Shown: positions 13,701 to 22,957 of the stretch, one piece after another
Position numbering within the stretch: position 1 is the stretch's first letter
Layout: each line of letters begins with the position of its first letter
Assembly: GCA_963693305.1 (NCBI GenBank)
Contig: OY855908.1
Span: 7,034,501 to 7,098,500, forward strand
Direction: 5' to 3'
DNA from: Meandrina meandrites
Taxonomy: Eukaryota; Cnidaria; Anthozoa; Scleractinia; Meandrinidae
Length of the DNA stretch: 64,000 nucleotides
Made by a program: the position numbers and the translations under genes
The notes under the pieces: model-generated
Seen by the model: the letters and a program-made list of their open reading frames with translations, nothing else
What the model was told of the DNA's origin: nothing
Database searches by the model: none

Positions 13701-16700
13701 ATATCTGTGTAAACTACCTGCTTAGTTTCCGGTCTGGAACTGGTGTACTTTTGGAGAAATTCAAGGAAAGGCTTAGCCAGTTTTACCCACCAGCCGAAAT
13801 GTCCGAAAACGCACCTAGTTAATTGGCTGTCTAGTCATTGTCAATTTCATTTAATAAAAAGTCCTATAAATAAAAGTAAACTAGAATGATAGATTTATAT
13901 TTGCTACAAGTCTTGAGCGATAGTGTTTTAATGGACTCAAGAAACAGTGCTTTACATTTTGCACATTTCACAACAGGTTCTGTAGAAAAAAATAGGTTTG
14001 GAGGCATGAACAAACAATGGGTGTTGCCATGGCAACAATAAAGTTTCAACCTTAAATAAAGGCATTTTTGTACATCCCCCATGAATATCTAACTGCATGC
14101 AAAATTTGAAGCGGGGTCAAAAAGTTTCATTTCCCACTTTGCTTGACTCTTAGAAAGAACTGCTCTTAAGGAGGCTCGAAAGGGTTTCCCACTGTTAACA
14201 GTGGGTGTAAAACAACGAAAGATCTCAAAAGTGTGGTTTCGATCAGCAGGGCAACATTTTAACATCTGAATAACACTATAGTCTGGCAATTTTTTAAAGG
14301 TCTCTTTGACGTCCCAACTGTTGCCATGGAAACGGTAAGGCGCTGCTCAAAAACCCTCGCAAAACTGAGTTTTTGAAAAATAGCTTAAAAACCAGTTCGG
14401 TGACCTAGATTTTTTTTCGGAATTTCATGAAGCACATCAAATTCCCTAACCTAATTTGTGGTATGAGAAAAACTATCTAGCAGAATTCGAGCTATTTGTG
14501 AAAAGGCTGTAGGGAGGTGAAAAAAAATTTCCACTAGATAAATTTTTCTGATATTTTCTTCAAAAATACAAAATAAAGATTCTTATTTGTATGCAAAAAA
14601 TCAGGATAGGTCACCGAGCTATTTTTCGAGATATAGCTAGCCAACTCTTTCAGACTTTATTTCCGGTTTTCGCGATTTCAGCGTACATTTTTATTTCCGG
14701 TCACGCGTTTTGAGCAAGACCGCTGACTGTTCAGTCGTTCCGTGGCTCATTCTCGCGAGAAGCCTCGCGAAACCATCGCTTTCGATTCCTTCGTTTGTGG
14801 TGTGTTCATGTGCGATCCGCATTCAGAAGTGAACGATTCTAAGAATGGATTTCGCATTTAATTGTCAAGTTACACATTACAGAAAATAAGCATTGCTTAC
14901 AACTGTTGGAAATAACGAAGAATTGTTCGATGTCACTCTTGGCGAATTTGATTGGCGACGCGTCGAATTTGTTGTTGGCGCCAATGTCAGTACTCCATAC
15001 AAGCCGTTGATGCCATACCTCTCGAAAATGTTTTGCAGTGTGGTAAAGGACAAACCAGCATCTGTCAGCTTTTCGACCATGCTCTTCGAAAGACCATCTT
15101 TTCCTCCTTGGTATAATTTTCCGCTATACGACTGGATAGCATCTTGTCGTCGTTCTAAGAACGTGGCTTGCTCAAATGCTTCAGTCGGCGATGTGCATTT
15201 GCCGTGATCGATCAATTTCTCATTTGGAACTTGCAGCGGAGGGGTTAAGAGTATTTTTCGCAGGGCTTTGACGTCTTCCAGAGCATCATGAGCATCAAAT
15301 TTAGCGGAGAACAGACTTTCATATACATCGCTCAACTTGTTTGTAGAAGATGATTGCAGCGGGCTGTTCGGTTGACACCGGAGGACCTTCAGTACAGGCA
15401 GACTGTCAGCGAACAACACTTTCATTTCATTCAGCTTACTTTTAAAGTTAGGACCTCCATTAAGAAGAAGTCTTGGCGTATCGAAAACAAAAGAATTGTG
15501 ACCTAAAAGAACCAAATAATCTACGGATTTTAAAGAACACACATCTACTAAAAATTGCACGAACGAGTGAAGACAGGTTTGTAAAGGCTTGGCTGGGACT
15601 GGTTTTCCGGCTTTGCATAAAATTCTTTGATTCCCAGAAAATCTCACGGTTAGGTTATGAACTGTCGTGGCGGTGGAACTTATAGAGCGCTGAGGAAGAA
15701 TGTATTCAGAAAAGGAGTGAAGTCCGTCGTCTGATATCGCCGACAGCTGGAGAAGTTCGGTTCTTCTAGCCGTTGAACTTGTTTCGATGTCGAACAGGAT
15801 AAATTTGTAGGTTTTTTGGGGATCAAAGGTTATTTCGTTGAGCGAAGGTCTGACAGCAGATAATGGGATTAGTTGTTCGTATTTTGTTAGTTCAGATTTG
15901 CAAGTGATTTTGTTGACTTCCTTTAGAATATCGTTGTTGTTATTTACACTTTGTCCAACTTGTGGCACCAGATTAAGCCCAATATTGTGTTCGTAGCTAG
16001 GTCCTTCTTTGTTTTCGTTTCTGATAGTTGACTGAAACCTGTTCAGGTGAAGCTGCCTCCTTTTAATTTTGAATTTTTTTGTGGACTTTCTTTGTTTATC
16101 AGCACTAGCCTTTTGATCTTGTTTTTCTTGGTGGTTTGTACAGTGAAGCCCAGGGTTTATGCCAGTCGCCAGTAATGTTTTGCAAACAAACTTGTGCCCT
16201 TCATTGTGCTGAGCAACTCCACAGGCAGTTCTAACATCACTGCTTTCGCTTCCACCGTAATGCCTTATTTTGACATTCTTAGAACCAATTGTGCCATTTA
16301 ACGACTCGTTTCGCTGTGAATCCATGCAGGGGGCTAATTTTGATGTAACTGTTTCAGAAGCATACTCTGAAAAAAGTTCCTGCAATGCAGATTGAAGGCT
16401 GCTCCCATGCAGGTCCTTCCCATAAGGAAGCTCGTTGTGGACATATGCAGCTGGATTTTGTTGGTAACGGCACCATGAGGGGCTGCATTTCTCATGGTTT
16501 CCAAAAGCATGTGGGACAATACCTTGAAATGCTTGGGCAAGTTCTATTGGTTTGTTTTTGTGTTGGTGAACACAATATGTGAAGCACTTCACAAGGTAGC
16601 TTATCACTTTCTGTGACAGGACAGATGAATTTGGAAATTTCTGGCGCTGACTTAAGTTATAGAGCCTTGTGTTTAGTGAGCGCTTAACATGAATCAAATC

Positions 16701-18701
16701 AGAAATTTTTTGAAGGCCATAGGGAACACTTGTTTTAAGATGGGCAAAGGTTGTAGAATCGTCATCTCCAATGTACTTGTCATATTTTATTCCTCTTTCT
16801 GGAGCACGCTGAAAAAGCTCACAGGCAACACTCGATTCCATTATTTTTGATGAGCCAGTGTGGTTTTTCCGGCAGTCATGTGACTCAGACTTTTCAGGAT
16901 TTTTTGAGGCAGAACAGGTTCGGCAGGTTTTGTTTCTGGTAGCAAAATCCAACACTTTGCCAGTGGCAACACCAAGAACTGCTCCATGGCCAGTGGATGA
17001 GTTGTGAGCCTTTCCCCGTTTCTGCCACCCCATGTCATACCAGCATGTCACCCCAACCAAATTTTGGGAGTCAACTTCAGCACCAGCTGCTATTGCTATC
17101 TTTCTTTCTTCTATACAACTCTCCATGCAACTTGCCTTGGCAACAGTCTCGACCGCTTTCCCCACCTCTCTTTCCCTGGCCTTGAAAGTGACATGATTTA
17201 CTGATGGAATGTTTAAACATGACAAAAGCGAATTAACATGTGTCTGGCCTATCCCTGCATTTAATGCTCCTAGAGCTAGTCTACTATTCACATCGAATGC
17301 TTTTGGACCACGTTGTCCAGTTTTGTGTTGCTTGGATGTATTAACTGTGTTGAGGGTCCCACACAGGTGACACTTAATGACAAATGAACTCGCTGCTCCT
17401 TTCTTTTCTTCGCTGACAACGTTTCTCCATGCTAATGGACCTTCAGAAAAATATAAAAATCTGTGAAGAGTTCTGTGAGAGGCATAAAAAATTTATTTAT
17501 AAATAAGTTTTCATTGCTTCAATATCATCTTTGAAGTCGAATAAAGGTTTTTGATCAAAATTAGTCTGTAAGCAAATTATGGGGAAATGCTCTCTGAAGA
17601 CTTTATATCAGTGCAAATTGTTTAGCTGCTGGGGGGGATTTCAATGTAATTTTTATTCTTCCTCCTGGCATTAAAATCTTTATTCCTATTTATTTGTAAA
17701 ATGTTACTTTGAGTATCTGTTGTGCATTTTCAGTATGCCTATTTTTATACTACAGTCAGTTGTTGTTTTCAGCCTGGAAAGGTCTGTAAATTTTATACTT
17801 CCTGTAACTACTGAATTTTTAATTAGAAATAAAGTCTCTTCAGCATTAATGCGGGCTTGAAGTTAATGGTGGTCATTTTTTAACGTGAAGGGAAAAACCC
17901 TTTACCTTCAAGGCAAGATTTACAGCTGTCCATACCCTCCATCAATGTATCCATGTCAACAATTCGACAACCAAACCCCTGACCTCGATTTTCTTTTTCA
18001 GATTCCTGTGAACGATTTAAGAACGCTTGTTGATTCGTTTATAAACCGGGAAGTTCAGTTAATACAGGGCATCTTCAAAAATTCCAACGAATCCAGTATA
18101 AGTTTCTGAGACTTACCAGTCGCAATCTTCGCGTTTTTCGTGGCGACGAGCTGGGAATTTTGCTGTCCTCGTCGAGCTCATTATAACACCTTTTCTTTCC
18201 CTTTTTTGGAAGGTTAACACCATTAACACTCTTATTTAGACTCGCTTTAGAAGAAAATTTTCCCGTCTTGCTGCGAAAAACAACACATCTTGTACGATTT
18301 GGCGATGAAGCCGGCATTTTTTCATCGTACGCAGCCGCCATATTTGTTTACTATGCGCATCGTTCACGCGTGACATTGCCAGCGCCTCGCGCGGATCTCG
18401 CGCGGGAAATTTTCCCGCGTGTATCTTGGGATCCATTCTCCGCGCGGTCATAAAACCCTTTCGAGCCTCCTTAAGTAGCAAAACCCACATGTGCATGATA
18501 GGAAACGTGAAAACTGCAAGCACCTGTACCAACACTGCATTATAAAGGTCTGCAATTCTGCTTGTTAAGTTTAGCAATGTAAAATCTACGGATTTAAATA
18601 CTTCATGAATACATTAAATGTAGTATGACCAGGCATTATCAGTTCAAGACTACAAATAATTATCACCATCACATTACCTCTAAGTCGTGCCATCCTTGCC
18701 T
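1703..18701 (-). CDS. Candidate coiled-coil gene with a tandem microexon array
   Basis: Reading the minus strand from 18701 down, there are 14 exon-like units of 21-30 nt, each with an acceptor-like end (mostly CTTGCAG or CTTTCAG) and a GTAAT donor. They are followed by a 105-nt exon (2201-2305) and a 63-nt exon (1703-1765). Every unit is a multiple of three and every intron is phase 1, so any subset can be joined in frame. In that phase no stop occurs in any exon. The first three microexons and the last ones encode charged or mixed peptides, the middle ones are hydrophobic, and the two long exons are coiled coil. No start exon was found, and the 3' end is uncertain. It was not recognised as a known family. 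It could be a decaying array, since two units have damaged splice sites. Confidence 0.6.
2201..2305 (-). CDS. Coiled-coil exon, 105 nt, phase 1-1
   Basis: The acceptor has a strong tract (TTTTCTCTCCCCCGCCCAG) and the donor is GTACAT. The 35-codon reading begins TKWRLKQLEQENLYLKMEIK and continues with charged residues, a clear coiled coil. The QLEQEN core matches the coiled-coil exon of the caspase gene at 56573-56668, which has QLEQENMEL. The phase agrees with the microexons upstream. Confidence 0.65.
2672..2692 (-). CDS. Microexon 1 (21 nt), peptide EAMAAGE
   Basis: Acceptor TTTTCTTACAG, donor GTAATTTA. In phase 1 with the preceding G it reads E-A-M-A-A-G-E. It is one codon shorter than the modal unit of eight codons. 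It is the last microexon before the 105-nt coiled-coil exon. Confidence 0.55.
2780..2803 (-). CDS. Microexon 2 (24 nt), peptide VALMKIAE
   Basis: Donor GTAATGTG. The acceptor is GACACAG, with a weaker pyrimidine tract than its relatives; an upstream ATTCAG would give 34 nt and break the frame. Phase-1 reading is V-A-L-M-K-I-A-E. Confidence 0.5.
3485..3511 (-). CDS. Microexon 3 (27 nt), peptide VLTFAIIAK
   Basis: Acceptor TTTTTTCTTTCAG, donor GTAATGTG. Nine codons; one codon is added next to the acceptor relative to the 24-nt relatives. It belongs to the TFGGIAT-type family. Confidence 0.55.
4266..4289 (-). CDS. Microexon 4 (24 nt), peptide GALLGIFS, donor weakened
   Basis: The acceptor TTTGTCTTGCAG is intact. 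The donor position reads GTTATATG where relatives have GTAATATG, so splicing may be impaired. The peptide is almost identical to microexons 9 and 11. Confidence 0.4.
4904..4927 (-). CDS. Microexon 5 (24 nt), peptide VIFGGIAT
   Basis: Acceptor TTTTTCTTTCAG, donor GTAATGTG. Phase-1 reading V-I-F-G-G-I-A-T. It is the closest relative of microexon 6. Confidence 0.55.
5219..5242 (-). CDS. Microexon 6 (24 nt), peptide VTFGGIAT
   Basis: Acceptor GTTTTTTTCTTGCAG, donor GTAATGTA. This exon lies about 315 bp from microexon 5 and from microexon 7, the clearest single-unit tandem spacing in the array. Confidence 0.58.
5535..5561 (-). CDS. Microexon 7 (27 nt), peptide GLRLVGSAT
   Basis: Acceptor TTTTTCTTTCAG, donor GTAATGTG. 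Nine codons. The nucleotide differences from microexons 5 and 6 are mostly replacements, yet the frame stays open. Confidence 0.55.
5931..5954 (-). pseudogene. Microexon 8 (24 nt), peptide VAFQEVLH, acceptor AG lost
   Basis: The donor GTAATATG is intact. The acceptor reads CTTACAA, so the invariant AG is missing and this unit is probably skipped. Length and frame are still intact. Confidence 0.5.
6589..6612 (-). CDS. Microexon 9 (24 nt), peptide GALLGLFS
   Basis: Acceptor TTTTTTTTGTCTTGCAG, donor GTAATATG. Phase-1 reading G-A-L-L-G-L-F-S. It is a member of the GALLG family with microexons 4 and 11. Confidence 0.58.
7776..7805 (-). CDS. Microexon 10 (30 nt), peptide VLIAFASIAT
   Basis: Acceptor CTTTTTTCAG, donor GTAATGTG. 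Ten codons, the longest unit; the extra six bases lie toward the acceptor end and keep the frame. Confidence 0.53.
8368..8391 (-). CDS. Microexon 11 (24 nt), peptide GALLGIFY
   Basis: Acceptor TTTTTTCTCTTGCAG, donor GTAATATG. GALLG family. Confidence 0.57.
8991..10896. other. No supported gene; low-complexity and array-derived DNA
   Basis: A T-rich tract with (GTTT)n occupies about 9238-9312. The segment around 9320-9420 recurs in diverged form near 12615-12720. At 9640-9660 a GCAAGCACCCGCACC motif is a diverged copy of the array anchor. The rest shows no exon that I can support. Confidence 0.45.
10897..10917 (-). CDS. Microexon 12 (21 nt), peptide EFLRKRL
   Basis: Acceptor TTTCTCTTGCAG, donor GTAATGTA. 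Seven codons, strongly basic, unlike the hydrophobic middle units. Confidence 0.52.
11130..12285. mobile_element. Insertion splitting an array unit, ends in a foldback
   Basis: Array sequence stops after ...ACAACAATTAT near 11129 and resumes as AATTATCATCATCACATTACC near 12285, just before microexon 13. The roughly 1.15 kb between looks inserted, with AATTAT repeated on both sides as a possible target duplication. It contains the hairpin at 12098-12283. No coding capacity was recognised. The class is unknown. Confidence 0.4.
12098..12283. repeat. Foldback (hairpin) repeat of about 186 bp
   Basis: The left arm CAATTGGTTCATG ... GTGCACTATCGAGTTATGG ... TTGGAGAGCAC is matched by its reverse complement ending ...CATGAACCAATTG. 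The loop is around CTCGGCTATCGCC near 12187. It is a typical miniature palindromic element. Confidence 0.8.
12306..12329 (-). CDS. Microexon 13 (24 nt), peptide EEYYLRVE
   Basis: Acceptor TTTTTTCGAGCAG, donor GTAATGTG. The peptide is charged and coil-like. The following intron sequence matches that of microexon 12, with a shared AGGAGTGCTCAATCTCTCAG motif. Confidence 0.52.
13267..14165. mobile_element. Foldback element with 294-bp inverted arms, TTAA-flanked
   Basis: The arms 13267-13560 and 13872-14165 are inverted copies of equal length, 294 bp, with no indel between them. As a result the same peptide reading appears on opposite strands. The element starts GAGCAGTTCTTTC and ends GAAAGAACTGCTC, with TTAA at 13263-13266 and 14166-14169. 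The 311-bp spacer contains a poly-G run. No transposase is encoded, so it is non-autonomous and probably mobilised by a TTAA-specific transposase. Confidence 0.85.
14170..18470 (-). mobile_element. Complete TTAA-flanked DNA transposon (Kolobok/Mutator-like)
   Basis: Terminal inverted repeats of 18 bp are perfect: GGAGGCTCGAAAGGGTTT at 14170-14187, and its complement at 18453-18470. TTAA lies on both sides, at 14166-14169 and 18471-18474. Just inside the left end is a perfect 18-bp palindrome, CCCACTGTTAACAGTGGG (14188-14205). The single gene inside is intact, so the copy may be young. TTAA target use plus a Mutator-like transposase fits the Kolobok superfamily; the superfamily name is inference. 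Confidence 0.85.
14877..18341 (-). CDS. Mutator/Kolobok-like transposase with C-terminal DEDDh exonuclease domain, three exons
   Basis: The exons are 18117-18341, 17906-18005 and 14877-17440. Donors are CTG|GTAAGT and GAAG|GTAAAG; acceptors are TTCACAG and TTCTGAAG. Phases 0 and 1 match, giving 962 codons without a stop. The N-terminus (first ~75 residues) is basic and low-complexity. Exon 2 and early exon 3 hold CKSC and CHLCG zinc-type pairs, and PKAFDVNSRLALGALNAGIG opens the transposase region. That region contains W(Q)KRG, TGKVLD, CRTC, HDC, and the acidic GDDDSTTF. Near the C-terminus lie the exonuclease motifs FDIETSS, LLGHNSFVFD and HDALEDVKAL, with all D-E-D-D-H residues present. The transposase would cut and paste the element; the role of the nuclease is unknown. 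The family assignment is from memory of motifs. Confidence 0.85.
18678..18701 (-). CDS. Microexon 14 (24 nt), peptide EARMARLR
   Basis: Acceptor TTTTTTTTCTTGCAG, donor GTAATGTG. It is the most upstream unit found. The adjacent intron carries a diverged array anchor (AAAACTGCAAGCACCTG near 18507). It is separated from microexon 13 by the two TTAA insertions. Confidence 0.55.
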
Positions 18702-18865
18702 CTGCAAGAAAAAAAAGAACATGATCAGCATTTTCATGATGTTGACTCGAAAGTAAGAGAGTGCTGAATGGAGTTTTCCCCTTTGTTGGGTGAGCATGTG
18801 AAGCAGTACTAGAACAAGTAAGGTATTAAATTTCGTCTTCGCCAGTTTTATTGAAATTCCATTAA

Positions 18866-21780
18866 GCCACAATGTTAGATAATGAGCTGCTTTTAAGCGG
18901 AGCTTCCGCGGGCGCCGATGGCGCCCGCGATTGGAGCTCCATACCCATAGAAATTGGTAACCCATCAAGCCAAGAAAATTTGGTTGTCGCCCGCGTACGT
19001 ACGTACGCACGGATTAGGCCTGGGGACGAGTTTATCTTTCTTCTTGATTTTGAGTCCTTCTTACGCAAAAAGAAACACAAAAACATTTGTAAGAACACAG
19101 TATTACTTCAGAGTTTTTTTTCTCATGTTTTTTCATGATCTGGACATTTCATTTCAACTTAAACGAAGCGGGTGTATGAAAAGGCGGCAAATAGTTCGTA
19201 CGTTGTTCACTTTTTAACCTGAATGAAAGACGCGAAGAAAGGTCAAAGCTTGCTGGAAAACATAGTTCTTCGTGAATATTTCTCACTCTATTTACTCATC
19301 TACATCATGAAAACTCATGCCAAATGATTTACGACAACCTCTTAACGGGAAGAGCCCAAATAATTGCCGACTTGAACATGATATACATCGGACAACACCG
19401 AGAGTTGAAGCACTGCGGCTAACCAAGGCTGAAAAATTAATTGAGCTGACATTGAGCTAATTAAAATTGAGCTCAAAGCCGGTGAAGTTCACTAAGTGAT
19501 GGATAAAAGACTGTTAACAGCTACACCGAAAGGAAAGGAGAGATCAATCTTCACCGATAATTCAAAACATGTATATGTCGCTGGTGTTGGAGTAAGCCGT
19601 ACAACGAGTGGCGTTTTCGTTTCCGATATTATTGTGCTGGTTTGAAATTTTTGCCCTACAGAATTTACAAGCCTTCTTCAAACTTGAGGTAACAAACGTA
19701 AATGTATATATGCACTATGCATAAGTTTGATTTTATTTTGAGAATCTGTTTATACTATACTTTATTTATGAACGAATTTGAAGTAGTGTCGGTTTTCAGA
19801 TCTTCCCGTAAATATTTATAATTCAATTAATGCTGCTTAGAAACCTGTTCATGTTTGTACATTTCATACAGACATTGTTTACTAAATATTTCGTTTAGGT
19901 TAATTGTTTTGTGCTTTAGTTAGTGGAGTTAACTGTGATGTTCATGATTGACGATGATTGGATTTTGATAACAATATCAAATTATTAGTTTCACGGATCA
20001 AAATCACGATTTCGCTTTATAAATTACAAACTACACGTACAGAAAAATCCTGCGAAACAAAACCGAGTAAAACTACTCAGCGATACTGCACACCAATATA
20101 TATTTAAGCGATCTATTATCCAACTGCTATTTTTTTTATACTCGCTTGCATTTGTTTTGTTTCTCTTATCAGCGAGTGTGTTGAAATCGTAAACCAATAT
20201 TTCGTCGATTTCGTTGCGAGTTACCTGTGCTTGGCTGAGCAAGTTCAGACTTAACCATCCGTATATTTGCTTACCAGGAATGAAGAAAATTGAATCAGTT
20301 CTCTACATAAAACTCTCTAAGGTTTTTAGCAAGGCGTACGGTATAAAACATAATTAGTTTATAATCATGCAATCAAACTGCAACGAAAAGAACACGGTTC
20401 AAAACAGTCAAAACAACATTGTAAGCTTATTCTAAGTTAGCGTGCACCACTTTCCAAATCACAAAGTGCCACAATTCTTACACAAAATCTGCTTTAAATG
20501 ACTTACAAAACCGGCACCATCAATTTGCAGAGTTTGTTTTCCGCCGTGAGTTTTGTTTGCCGTAGCGTGAGTTCATTTTTTTTTAGTTTGTTTTGCTGTA
20601 TTTTTGTTTTTGCCTTGAGTTGTTTTTTTTTTTTTATGCCCTAACTGTTTTGCAGTAAATCAAAGCAAGACCAAGGTCCTTTTTACATTGAATAAGTCAT
20701 AAAGGTTTATTAACATAGTGTACAGTAAACGTTGTATCAAGTTTTACTAAGAAATGTTGTTGCGCCTACGTGCGTACGTGAGGAACCCAATAAAGTGCAC
20801 TCGTCAATTTTAATTTTAGAACCTGTCACAAGCAAAACTTTAGAAGAATTAACCTCGAAATATATTGACATCACCTTCGTCAACAAAACCATAAGAGGTT
20901 TTTACATGTAAGATATTAAGTTTGACCATGAGCGATTGAAAATTAATTTATTTTGAACCCTTGTGGGCCACTGTATAAGCTTAGAAATGGTGTGGCTACT
21001 TATTTGGTAACACTGTAATTAAATTGAGCAAAAAATAATAAATGGGAGCTCCGCTTTTAGACCTGCCTAAATCTATATATTAGCCATGACAGGAGTGCTT
21101 GGAGCTATGACAAAAAATCTTCTTTAGTCAAGATGAATGTCAGTGCCAGTTCGAAAGAAAAGTTAACAATTTAAACCAAGGACTAACATTTGCAAAAATG
21201 CTAAATTATAATAGCCACTATTTCTGCTTATTAAACGAGACGAGTAAATATTCATAGTTTGGTACATTTTTATATTATTTCTAGTTGAGCCAATAAAATT
21301 GGAGCATTTGTAAACATTAAACTCTTCTTTAACGTGTTTTTGAAATGCTGTTAATGACGCTTCAAAGTTTCTGGGCTGCTTATGATGCCATGACAGGACA
21401 AGACATGTTCTTTACGAGTACTGACTAAATTTACGCTTCAACATATAAATTATTTTTTTAGAAATTAGGGAAAGGGAAAGGGAAGGTAAAATTGCCATTT
21501 ATGTTTTTAAATTGGCTTTTCAAAAAATCGCGAAGAGACATACGGATGGTTCATCTGATTATTTCAAGGCGTCAGTCGAGGGAAAACTTTAGAAAAGAAA
21601 TGTAATCTGTCTTCTGTAGGTATACTTTAGGTATGTATAATAGTATATGGATTTATGGTGTGCAAAAAGGTTACAGTTTAGATCTCAGGGCACAACCTCC
21701 CTTTGCTAAGAGAGAACGGAAATAAAAAAGACTTTTATACTCTGGAACACTGGAAATTTATAACTAGTTAATGTTAAGGG
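18866..21780. other. No supported gene; probable element ends and array remnants
   Basis: A GC-rich palindrome at about 18895-18945 (GGGCGCCGATGGCGCCC) and an AGCGGAGCTTCCGC end resemble GGGAGCTCCGCTTTTAG near 21042 and GGAGCTCCGCTTTTATG near 52001. The latter suggests a dispersed family; the two former could be ends of one insertion. Positions 21150-21420 retain pieces of the array (CAGTTCGAAAGAAAAG; ATGATGCCATGACAGGACAAG). No exon was recognised. Confidence 0.35.
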
Positions 21781-22685
21781 CACAATCGATGACAATAATC
21801 AGTATAAATTGATAATTGTTGGCTCAGATAGATAGGACCAGCTGCGGTATGACAGCTTGAAAAAGAGATTCACCCCAGTTTGTGGCTTTAATGCTGCACA
21901 CCGAAGGTACAAAGGTCCCGGTGCGGCTTTCACGAGTGCGGTCACCAAGCTTCTACGCGCATTTCTCTTTTCAGCACTTATGAACTGTATGCAGGTCTGC
22001 TGCTCTCACAGAATTACAGACACTTATTATTTTTAGCGCTTTTTGTCTGCGCTGATCTGTAGGTATTTTTTTAACTTTTGGTTAGCCTACCAAAATTATT
22101 GTCTCTTATTTCCGTCACTTATTGTTCATTGGTGTTACTGTATAATTTTAATATCATTACGAATTGTTTCATCAAATTCAGACCATCGAAATAACAGTTA
22201 TGGCCGTGTCTCACAAAGACTGGGAGCTCGTTCATTTAACAGGCACGAAATCACACATCAGCTAGAGGCGAATTTGCGAAGTAATTGCAAGGCCAGAGGT
22301 TAAAAGCACTTAACGCGATTAAAAAGGACTAAAATACCTGTAAGAAAACTCTATCAGTCGATAAAAGAGGCTAGAGAAATTGAAACTGTTTCAAATTCAG
22401 ACCATGGAAATAACAGTTATATAGGGGATATTACAAGGTGGCGGGAAGATGTGAATTTTATGTTCGGGTGGCAGAATTCGCTATCGTGTTCGCCACGTGA
22501 ACATAAAATTCATATCTCTAAACCAACGTGTAATGTTCTTTTTATTATATGGAGACCAGTTGTAGTTGAAAATGCCGAGTTTTATTTCATTGTTTTCGAA
22601 AAATTGAGCAAGTTTTACATATCTTACATATCTTTCGAAAAATTGAGCAAGTTTTACATATCTTTAGCCGAGTAGATGTAAATTG

Positions 22686-22712
22686 TTTTTTTTATATATA
22701 TATATATATATA
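22686..22712. repeat. AT microsatellite
   Basis: A short run of alternating T and A follows a T tract. Confidence 0.8.
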
Positions 22713-22860
22713 ACATTCTTAACATAGTAGACATTTTAGATCTAGATTATATATTTTTACATTTTCATAGTTTCTATTTTAGTTTTCTTTTATCTGTTAT
22801 TTTAGTGGAACATCTGTAAACTAGCTATTCTAGCTAAGCATGTTTCCCACTTTAAATAAA

Positions 22861-22957
22861 GTATTGTATTGTATTGTATTGTATTGTATTGTATTGTATT
22901 GTATTGTATTGTATTGTATTGTATTGTATTGTATTGTATTGTATTGTATTGTATTGT
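22861..22957. repeat. (GTATT)n pentanucleotide tandem repeat
   Basis: About nineteen uninterrupted copies of GTATT occur directly after AATAAA. Such a tail is common at the 3' end of non-LTR or SINE-like retroelements, so this may mark the end of one. Confidence 0.95.

Noticed and set aside
13350..14082. Two identical short proteins on opposite strands
   Set aside because: They are the two arms of the foldback element, not genes.
14893..17204. Plus-strand frames opposite the transposase
   Set aside because: They are antisense shadows of the long minus-strand coding exon.
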